This document shows positions 7,274-12,156 of a DNA stretch of 12,156 bases, piece after piece. Position numbers and translations under genes: made by a program. The stretch spans positions 1 to 12,156 of the forward strand of contig CAMBQS010000068.1 of the NCBI GenBank assembly GCA_945870015.1. Direction: 5' to 3'. Positions within the stretch are counted from its first letter, which is position 1; every line of letters starts with the position of its first letter. Under the pieces are notes generated by a model. It ran no database searches, was not told where the DNA came from, and saw nothing but the letters and a program-made list of their open reading frames with translations. The DNA is from Desulfocicer vacuolatum DSM 3385. Its GTDB lineage: Bacteria > Desulfobacterota > Desulfobacteria > Desulfobacterales > SURF-7.

Positions 7274-8430
7274 TCCAATCTTTCAATCAACATCACGGGG
7301 GAATCTATATCCATATCCCCTTTTGTATCCGGAAATGCCTGTACTGTGATTTCTATTCCATCACCGACCTGTCTATTTCCAATGACTTCCTTCATGCAGT
7401 TCAGACGGAAATCCAGCTCCGGAACAAAACAGATCTTTCCTTTGATACCATCTATATCGGCGGCGGTACTCCTTCTTCGCTGAAACCTTCCGGAATCCGG
7501 ACAATCCTTGAAACCGTCCTTTCCTCTTTTACCATCCTTCCGGGTGCGGAAATCACAATGGAAATCAATCCGGGAACCGTTGATCTATCGGATCTGAGAG
7601 AATATCAGGGTATGGGGATCAACCGGTTGAGCGTCGGCATTCAGTCTTTTTCGGAAAGCCATCTCCGGTTTCTGGGAAGGATTCATACGGTTGAGGATTC
7701 AAAAAATACCATCCATGCAGCACGCAAGGCGAACTTCTCCAATATCAGCCTGGATCTGATCTTTGGTCTTCCGGACCAGACCAAAGAATCATGGATAAAG
7801 GATCTGCAACAGGCGCTTTCGTTTTCTCCGGAGCATCTGTCTTGCTATATTCTGACTTATGAACCAGATACGCCTCTTTATCAGAAACGCGAAAAACGCC
7901 TGTTTACGCCGCTTGATGACGAAAAAACCGGAGAACTGTTTTCAACCACCCAAAAATTCCTGTCACAGCACGGCTATGTGCAATATGAAATCGCCAATTA
8001 TGCCCGATCCATCGGTCTGTTTTCGAGGCATAACCGGAAATACTGGCGGTTTTACCCCTACATCGGAATCGGGCCATCTGCCCATTCCTATTCAGATCAT
8101 GTCCGTTCCTGGAACCACCGATCGGTTGCAAAATATATTGAGAATCTCGGACAGCATAAACTGCCCTTGGAGAATTCAGAACTTCTGAATAAAGAACAGC
8201 AGATCATTGAGTTCATTTATCTGGGTCTACGTCAGACAGAGGGTCTTTCCATGAATGAATTTTACCAGCGTTTCGGCAAACAATTTGACACTGTCTTTTC
8301 CAGCACCATACAAAACCTGCAAAACCGGAAGCTGATTCAAACAAAAGAAGATCGCTGTTTCCTGACACCATCCGGCATGCTTTTTCTAGACAGCATCGCC
8401 GGTATGTTCGTCAATCATGATCTTTCATGA
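7270..8430 (+). CDS. hemW: HemW-type radical SAM protein (coproporphyrinogen-III oxidase-like), start unclear
   Basis: A radical SAM protein of the HemN/HemW family; HemW is known as a heme-binding heme chaperone, and some relatives were annotated as oxygen-independent coproporphyrinogen oxidases. About 386 residues if begun at 7270. It has GIYIHIPFC followed by C-X3-C-X2-C (FCIRKCLYC, then DFYS), GGGTPSSL (64-71), NRLSVGIQSF, LDLIFGLPDQ, YWRFYPYIGIGPSAHSY and the C-terminal HemN-type domain (IEFIYLGLRQTEGLSMNEF). The YCDFYS form fits HemW better than HemN. The first ATG in frame (7558) lies about 90 codons after the cluster cysteines and cannot be the start. Between the stop at 7237 and those cysteines there is no ATG, GTG or TTG in frame. 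The start is ATA 7270 (overlapping the korC TAA), ATC 7273 or ATT 7240, or a base is missing. 7270 is a placeholder. Confidence 0.88.
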   Translation: MIQSFNQHHGGIYIHIPFCIRKCLYCDFYSITDLSISNDFLHAVQTEIQLRNKTDLSFDTIYIGGGTPSSLKPSGIRTILETVLSSFTILPGAEITMEINPGTVDLSDLREYQGMGINRLSVGIQSFSESHLRFLGRIHTVEDSKNTIHAARKANFSNISLDLIFGLPDQTKESWIKDLQQALSFSPEHLSCYILTYEPDTPLYQKREKRLFTPLDDEKTGELFSTTQKFLSQHGYVQYEIANYARSIGLFSRHNRKYWRFYPYIGIGPSAHSYSDHVRSWNHRSVAKYIENLGQHKLPLENSELLNKEQQIIEFIYLGLRQTEGLSMNEFYQRFGKQFDTVFSSTIQNLQNRKLIQTKEDRCFLTPSGMLFLDSIAGMFVNHDLS

Positions 8431-8441
8431 CCTGCATGGAA

Positions 8442-9587
8442 TCATGTGGACAGTGTTTTGATCAGTATTTCAATATAATAACGGGCATGGCTGATATGCG
8501 CGGCCATATTGGCACGGTGGTTGGCCAAAAAACTGCCAAGATCACTGTCCAGAATGATGATCGGTGAAATATGCACCGCATGCTCGCAGGATTCAATTGC
8601 ATAATGAAGCTCTTTCAGACAATTCCTCCGTTCGAGGGTTGGATAAAAATCTTTCTCGATGCCTTGCAGGATCGGGATCAGGGTGTTGGCAACCCCCTGG
8701 GCATAAAAGAAATAATTGTCCGCCTTGAAAAAACTGACCTTGCTTCCATCCTCCTCCCTCATTTTCACAAGATTTTCATCACAACTTCCCAGAAGATTCT
8801 CAAACTCCCGGAGAAGCGGAATCAGGTTGTCGGCTCTTGTAAAAAACCGGGCTTCCTTCTTCTTCAATTTCTCTGCATATTTTTCCAGTTCTTCCAGACC
8901 ATCATTATATCTTCCTTCTGAAGAAGGGAATATAAGGCTTTCCGCCTCAATGACAAAACAGGTGCTTCTTGCATTTTCCAGATTCTTGTCAAAAGAAGAA
9001 GCTGCACCGGTTCGGGAAATGTTATCCGTCAGTTTTTCAACCGTACGTCTTGTTACCTCAATCACCCCCAACTGAAAATTATTAACATTGTCGGTTACAA
9101 AACTGAAAACATCATTCGGCCGCCAGCCCCAGAACCGGTCTGACAACTCATAGCGAAGAGGCCCTATCGTTGCTTCTACAAACGAAATCCCTGTGGGAAT
9201 CTCAGCGATTAAATCCTTTTCTGCTGAAGTGGTATCTTGCTGTGCGGTTTTCTTTGGGTCAGCCGTCTTCTTCTCTCCATGCCCTTCACTTTGAATGGCG
9301 GTAGAACTACTCTGCGCTTTTTTATCGGATCGATATGGATAATCCGTGTCCGCATTTACGGCTGCTTTACTACCGGCTGCACCATGGGCCACCAGAGTTT
9401 CCGGAGAAGTCTGATCCTCTGCGACCATCTTTGAACCATCCAGCCTGGAAAAAAACCCCAGAATCAGACCGCTCACCAGAATAACAACCACAAGAAGTAA
9501 AATCCCGACAACGACCTGCTTTGTGGCAAAACCACCGATTCCAATTATGCTTGCCCTTTTCCGATCCATGTTTTCTTGATTTTCCAT
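8442..9587 (-). CDS. DUF2333-like membrane-anchored protein
   Basis: A 381-residue protein of unknown function. It has a short basic N-terminus, one hydrophobic helix at about 25-46 (VVVGILLLVVVILVSGLILG), a low-complexity polar linker rich in Ser, Lys, Ala and Gln to about 125, and a mainly helical C-terminal domain. The stretch WRPNDV (155-160) followed by FQLGVIEVTRR (171-181) and LTDNISR resembles what I recall of DUF2333 (PF10095); this is recognition, not a search. The single helix and no signal-peptidase site suggest an inner-membrane protein with its domain outside the cytoplasm. ATG at 9587 is chosen because GGAG (9596-9593) sits 5 bases upstream; a GTG two codons earlier overlaps that site. 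It follows selB by 43 bases and is probably in its operon. Its stop faces the hemW stop across 11 bases. Confidence 0.8.
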   Translation of the reverse strand: MENQENMDRKRASIIGIGGFATKQVVVGILLLVVVILVSGLILGFFSRLDGSKMVAEDQTSPETLVAHGAAGSKAAVNADTDYPYRSDKKAQSSSTAIQSEGHGEKKTADPKKTAQQDTTSAEKDLIAEIPTGISFVEATIGPLRYELSDRFWGWRPNDVFSFVTDNVNNFQLGVIEVTRRTVEKLTDNISRTGAASSFDKNLENARSTCFVIEAESLIFPSSEGRYNDGLEELEKYAEKLKKKEARFFTRADNLIPLLREFENLLGSCDENLVKMREEDGSKVSFFKADNYFFYAQGVANTLIPILQGIEKDFYPTLERRNCLKELHYAIESCEHAVHISPIIILDSDLGSFLANHRANMAAHISHARYYIEILIKTLST

Positions 9588-9630
9588 AATCACTCCATGC
9601 GGTTATTACTGTTAATTGGTAAAATATACG

Positions 9631-11541
9631 TTACCCGTTTCTCAATCTGCGGGAGTCTCCTACCCGTATGGTTACGTTCTTTGAATCAAAATATTCAATC
9701 AGCGGAATAAGATATTTTCTGGATACGCCTGCAATTTCCTTGAATTCCGTTGTTGTCAGCTCATCCCTGGTTTGAAAAAAATCCACCAGCCGTTTCTTTA
9801 AATCCTCAATTGCCTGCTTTGAAAAATACAGATCCTCTTTTACTTTTGTGATCTTTCCCTGTTCTACCAGAAGCATAAGAACATCTTTGGCCGTGGAAGA
9901 ATCAATTTCCAATGTTTCACTCAAATCCTTGAAATAGGGAGGCGTCAGCCCGTTTTTCTGATATACCGCCAGTATCCTCCGGCTCACATCCTCCTGATCG
10001 ATTTTCATGGATACGATAAAAGAAAAAAGCCGGACCATATCCTCTTCCAGAATAATCTCATCGGACTTTTTCATATGATTCAGCAACAGGGTGAACAGCT
10101 TCCCATCCATGGAAGGCGGAAGCTTTGATTTCAGCTCTTCTTTGGACATCCCGGCCTTCAATGGATTTTTTTCATGATAGCTTTTGAGTTGTTGTACCGC
10201 TTCCGCAACCAGACTGTCAATATTATCCCGATGAACAAAAACCCGGTTTTCCTTGTCGGTCTGAACCAGCACCCTGCCGGCCAGAAGGGTTGAAATCGCA
10301 TTCTGAAGCGGCTTCTCCGGCAAATTGGTCATCAATTTCAGATCGCTGAACAACAGGCCTGCATATCCGGACTGTTTTACATGAAAACCGATCACATCAG
10401 CCGGATCGCTGTCCGCAAGACCTGCAAGGCCTGTAATAATCTCCTCCCGGAACCGTTTGTGTTTTTCCGGAATCGGATTCAGGATATGTCCGCCACCGAT
10501 CGTTCGCACCGGAGAATAGCTCCGGATCACAAACCGGTCATCCTTGACAAGCGTTACCGGCGTATCCAGCCGGATCTGGCCGACGATTGAATCTCCCGGC
10601 ATCAGCTCTTCCCGGTCCAGAAGGATCAGATTGCCCATGATCTCGCTGGTTCCGGAATGAAACCGTACCCGGGTACGGTTTTTCATGGGTTTTTCATTGC
10701 TTTGAAGAAAATTCAGTTGGATATCGATCATATAGCTGGATTTTAAACTGCCCGGAAGTGCCAGCACATCACCGCGGTTGACAGACGTCTTGTCCAGGCC
10801 CTGAAAATTGATTGCCGTGCGCATTCCGGACTCTGCCTTCTCCACGCTCTGATTATGAACCTGTATGCCCCGTATTTTGGACGTAACACCGCTTGGGTAT
10901 ACCATGATGGTATCCCCCACGTTAATACTTCCGGAAACCAGTGACCCGGTGATGACGGTTCCAAACCCTTTCATGGAAAAAACCCTGTCCACCGGCAGCC
11001 GGAAAAGTCCGCTCAACTGGTGTGCCGGAATTTTTGATGAAATTTCATCCAGCGCTTTCAGCAAATCCGGAAGACCCTCTCCGGTAGCAGAAGATAGCGG
11101 AATAATAGGCGCATCCTCCAAAAAAGTACCCTCAACAAAATGGATCACATCCTCCTTGACCATTTCACGCCACTCTTCATCCACCAGATCGTTTTTGGTC
11201 AAAGCGATCAATCCATGTCTGATACTCAGCAGGGTGCAGATCTCCATATGCTCACGGGTCTGGGGCATGATCCCCTCATCCGCCGCGATCACCATGACCA
11301 CCATGTCAATCCCTGTCGCACCCGCAACCATATTCCTGACAAACTTTTCATGTCCCGGAACATCCACAATTCCAATATGCTGGCCACTGGGAAGCGTAAG
11401 CGATGCGAATCCCAGTTCAATGGTAATTCCCCGCTCCTTCTCCTCTTTTAACCGGTCCGTATCGGTTCCGGTCAGCGCCTTGATGAGACTGGTTTTACCA
11501 TGATCAATGTGACCTGCTGTTCCTAAAATAATCTGCTTCAA
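9631..11541 (-). CDS. selB: Selenocysteine-specific translation elongation factor SelB
   Basis: SelB brings selenocysteyl-tRNA to in-frame UGA codons by binding the SECIS hairpin of the mRNA. The 636 residues show a full GTPase domain: P-loop GHIDHGKTS (10-18), ERGITIELGF (36-45, the SelB form of switch I), DVPGH (60-64) and TKND (115-118). EF-Tu-like beta domains follow (VDRVFSMKGFGTVITGSLVSG and a third barrel with RSYSPVRTIGGGHIL). From about 385 to the end there are winged-helix repeats of the kind that bind SECIS RNA. The length matches bacterial SelB. The start is TTG at 11541-11539, supported by AGGAG 6 bases upstream and by homology beginning there. SelA, SelD, tRNA-Sec and an obvious selenoprotein are not in the window, so the rest of the pathway lies elsewhere. 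Confidence 0.95.
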   Translation of the reverse strand: MKQIILGTAGHIDHGKTSLIKALTGTDTDRLKEEKERGITIELGFASLTLPSGQHIGIVDVPGHEKFVRNMVAGATGIDMVVMVIAADEGIMPQTREHMEICTLLSIRHGLIALTKNDLVDEEWREMVKEDVIHFVEGTFLEDAPIIPLSSATGEGLPDLLKALDEISSKIPAHQLSGLFRLPVDRVFSMKGFGTVITGSLVSGSINVGDTIMVYPSGVTSKIRGIQVHNQSVEKAESGMRTAINFQGLDKTSVNRGDVLALPGSLKSSYMIDIQLNFLQSNEKPMKNRTRVRFHSGTSEIMGNLILLDREELMPGDSIVGQIRLDTPVTLVKDDRFVIRSYSPVRTIGGGHILNPIPEKHKRFREEIITGLAGLADSDPADVIGFHVKQSGYAGLLFSDLKLMTNLPEKPLQNAISTLLAGRVLVQTDKENRVFVHRDNIDSLVAEAVQQLKSYHEKNPLKAGMSKEELKSKLPPSMDGKLFTLLLNHMKKSDEIILEEDMVRLFSFIVSMKIDQEDVSRRILAVYQKNGLTPPYFKDLSETLEIDSSTAKDVLMLLVEQGKITKVKEDLYFSKQAIEDLKKRLVDFFQTRDELTTTEFKEIAGVSRKYLIPLIEYFDSKNVTIRVGDSRRLRNG

Positions 11542-11547
11542 AAAAAA

Positions 11548-11552
11548 CTCCT
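11548..11552 (-). promoter_or_regulatory. Ribosome binding site fixing the selB TTG start
   Basis: On the minus strand AGGAG is followed by six T and then the TTG start codon, a near-ideal spacing. No ATG or GTG in frame lies close by, so this site decides the start. Confidence 0.75.
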
Positions 11553-11593
11553 GCTGCTATCCAGCGAAAAAAAATTGCACGAATTGATTTCCA

Positions 11594-11797
11594 TCAGCAA
11601 TTTTTCTTGTTCTCCCTGAGATATTCAAAAAAATACGCCATCCCGACCAGAAAAATACCCAGTGCAATCACATAAATCATTCTGGTATCCGGATAAAAAA
11701 AAAGGGATAACACCACGGCAAACACCATCCCCAAAATCGCACGAACCACAAAAATATGAAACCGATCCAATAGAATACCCCTTTTGCTGTAAATCAT
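11594..11797 (-). CDS. Small two-helix membrane protein, unknown
   Basis: A 67-residue reading frame I do not recognise. It has two hydrophobic stretches, about 17-35 (VVRAILGMVFAVVLSLFFY) and 41-58 (YVIALGIFLVGMAYFF), separated by the short polar turn PDTRM. The N-terminus is basic (KRG, DR) and the tail charged (EYLRENKKNC), so both ends are probably cytoplasmic. It precedes selB by 52 bases on the same strand and may be its operon partner. The weak point is the start: no clear Shine-Dalgarno sequence precedes the ATG. The helix-turn-helix hydrophobicity pattern argues for a real gene; the overlapping plus-strand frame (11662-11895) is polar and looks like its shadow. Confidence 0.6.
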   Translation of the reverse strand: MIYSKRGILLDRFHIFVVRAILGMVFAVVLSLFFYPDTRMIYVIALGIFLVGMAYFFEYLRENKKNC

Positions 11798-11820
11798 CTG
11801 CGGATCAAACCAGCCTGTTG

Positions 11821-11832
11821 GAAACCGGTTTC
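11821..11832. repeat. Perfect 12-bp palindrome GAAACCGGTTTC
   Basis: GAAACC meets its own reverse complement GGTTTC with no spacer, 24 bases upstream of the minus-strand small membrane gene. Without a loop it suits a dimeric DNA-binding protein better than an RNA hairpin. It could be an operator for the selB operon, or chance. Confidence 0.4.
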
Positions 11833-11983
11833 AGGTCACACGGAAATAACTTTCTTTTACACAGAGCCTTACCAGAATATTGCAGAAAAATATAGGAAAA
11901 ACCGGGTAACCATTTGGTCAAACAGTAACCGTAAGGATAAACATCAAATAATATAGATGAAGCAATTGGTCAACACCAACTTT

Positions 11984-12000
11984 TCCGGATGAGATCCGGA
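11984..12000. repeat. Seven-base-pair stem-loop TCCGGAT-GAG-ATCCGGA
   Basis: A perfect 7-bp stem with a three-base loop, immediately after a weaker hairpin at 11966-11979. No run of T follows the stem on either strand in the needed position, so it is not a standard terminator. The role is unknown. Confidence 0.5.
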
Positions 12001-12083
12001 CAACCCTGAATAAGGATGCATAGACAACGCAATAAGACCTTTGATCATCCAATGGAAAATAATCCATTTCAACATAAAACTGC

Positions 12084-12112
12084 TTGAAATGAAGATGGCA
12101 ATCTGGTAAACA
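12084..12112 (+). promoter_or_regulatory. Possible tRNA promoter
   Basis: TTGAAA (12084-12089) is followed after 17 bases by TAAACA (12107-12112), with an extended -10 TG at 12104-12105. A transcript would begin about 9 bases before the tRNA, a plausible short 5' leader. The -10 element matches the consensus poorly. Confidence 0.35.
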
Positions 12113-12126
12113 AAGAACCTTACTAT

Positions 12127-12156
12127 GGTGGGTGTAGCTCAGTTGGCAGAGCACTA
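12127..12156 (+). tRNA. tRNA, 5' part only; probably tRNA-His
   Basis: The window ends inside a tRNA. Read from 12128, the acceptor strand is GTGGGTG, then T8 A9, a D-stem GCTC (12137-12140) pairing with GAGC (12149-12152) and a D-loop containing GTTGG. The anticodon lies beyond the window. The preceding G at 12127 would be the extra G(-1) that is peculiar to tRNA-His, and GGTGG at the 5' end is typical of bacterial tRNA-His. Identity is inferred from this; another tRNA with an ordinary flanking G is possible. Confidence 0.75.

Larger units (their letters stand above)
11798..12126. other. Non-coding stretch between the small membrane gene and the tRNA
   Basis: No credible gene is seen in these 329 bases. 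They should hold the divergent promoters of the minus-strand selB operon and of the tRNA. Contents: the palindrome at 11821-11832; GTAACC repeated at 11906 and 11925 (19-base spacing); TTGGTCAA at 11914-11921 and 11966-11973; a hairpin TTGGT-CAAC-ACCAA (11966-11979); and a hairpin at 11984-12000. On the minus strand TTGACC (11973-11968) with TATTTG 17 bases on is a weak promoter candidate for the selB operon. The base composition is more AT-rich than the genes. Confidence 0.6.

Noticed and set aside
7558..8430. hemW starting at the first ATG in frame
   Set aside because: This would remove the C-X3-C-X2-C cluster motif and GGGTPS, which are plainly encoded upstream in the same frame.
8431..8470. 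Bidirectional terminator between hemW and the DUF2333-like gene
   Set aside because: Only 11 bases separate the stops and no GC-rich stem with flanking A/T runs is visible.
10865..11503. 212-residue plus-strand frame inside selB
   Set aside because: Antisense to the strongly conserved SelB GTPase domain; low-complexity Ser/Pro/Thr composition typical of a shadow frame.
11957..11992. Eleven-codon leader peptide running into the 11984-12000 hairpin
   Set aside because: No ribosome binding site at the right distance, no run of regulatory codons and no gene downstream other than the tRNA.
11918..12154. 78-residue minus-strand frame at the right end
   Set aside because: It would start inside the tRNA on the opposite strand and reads through hairpins; no ribosome binding site or family resemblance.

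Overview
The window looks like a core-metabolism region of a strictly anaerobic, probably sulfate-reducing bacterium of the Desulfobacterota (Desulfobacterales-like). This is inferred from the gene mix: a fused ADP-forming acyl-CoA synthetase, a four-subunit ferredoxin-linked 2-oxoacid oxidoreductase (KorDABC type), a selenocysteine-specific elongation factor SelB, and several radical SAM enzymes. It is not taken from any marker gene. I see no insertion sequence, CRISPR array, integrase or phage gene; the region reads as ordinary chromosome.

Plus strand, 2-8430. The 3' part of rsmI (16S rRNA C1402 2'-O-methyltransferase) is followed 11 bases later by a 710-residue fused ADP-forming acyl-CoA synthetase. 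That gene overlaps a Sfp-type 4'-phosphopantetheinyl transferase (TGATG), which overlaps a radical SAM protein (ATGA) with an unusual C-X4-C-X2-C motif. After 122 bases holding a possible promoter come korD (2x[4Fe-4S] ferredoxin), korA, korB and korC, packed tightly. A HemW-type radical SAM protein then begins at or just before the korC stop. Its start is a puzzle: no ATG, GTG or TTG in frame lies upstream of its cluster-binding cysteines.

Minus strand, 11797-8442. A 67-residue protein with two predicted membrane helices, selB (TTG start, strong ribosome binding site) and a one-helix membrane-anchored protein resembling DUF2333 form what looks like a single operon converging on hemW, with only 11 bases between the two stop codons.

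Right end. About 330 bases without a credible gene (11798-12126) hold a perfect 12-bp palindrome, small stem-loops and a repeated TTGGTCAA. They lead into the 5' half of a plus-strand tRNA whose extra 5' G and GTGGGTG acceptor strand suggest tRNA-His.

How the genes fit together. KorDABC interconverts a 2-oxoacid and CoA with acyl-CoA, CO2 and reduced ferredoxin. The acyl-CoA synthetase can turn an acyl-CoA into the free acid plus ATP. Their proximity permits a 2-oxoacid to acid plus ATP route, but the two sets could equally be independent, since Kor also serves biosynthetic 2-oxoglutarate formation. The most unusual points are the hemW start, the C-X4-C-X2-C radical SAM protein coupled to a phosphopantetheinyl transferase and acyl-CoA synthetase, and the selB/DUF2333/small membrane protein operon. 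I did not find convincing evidence of a wholly new system.
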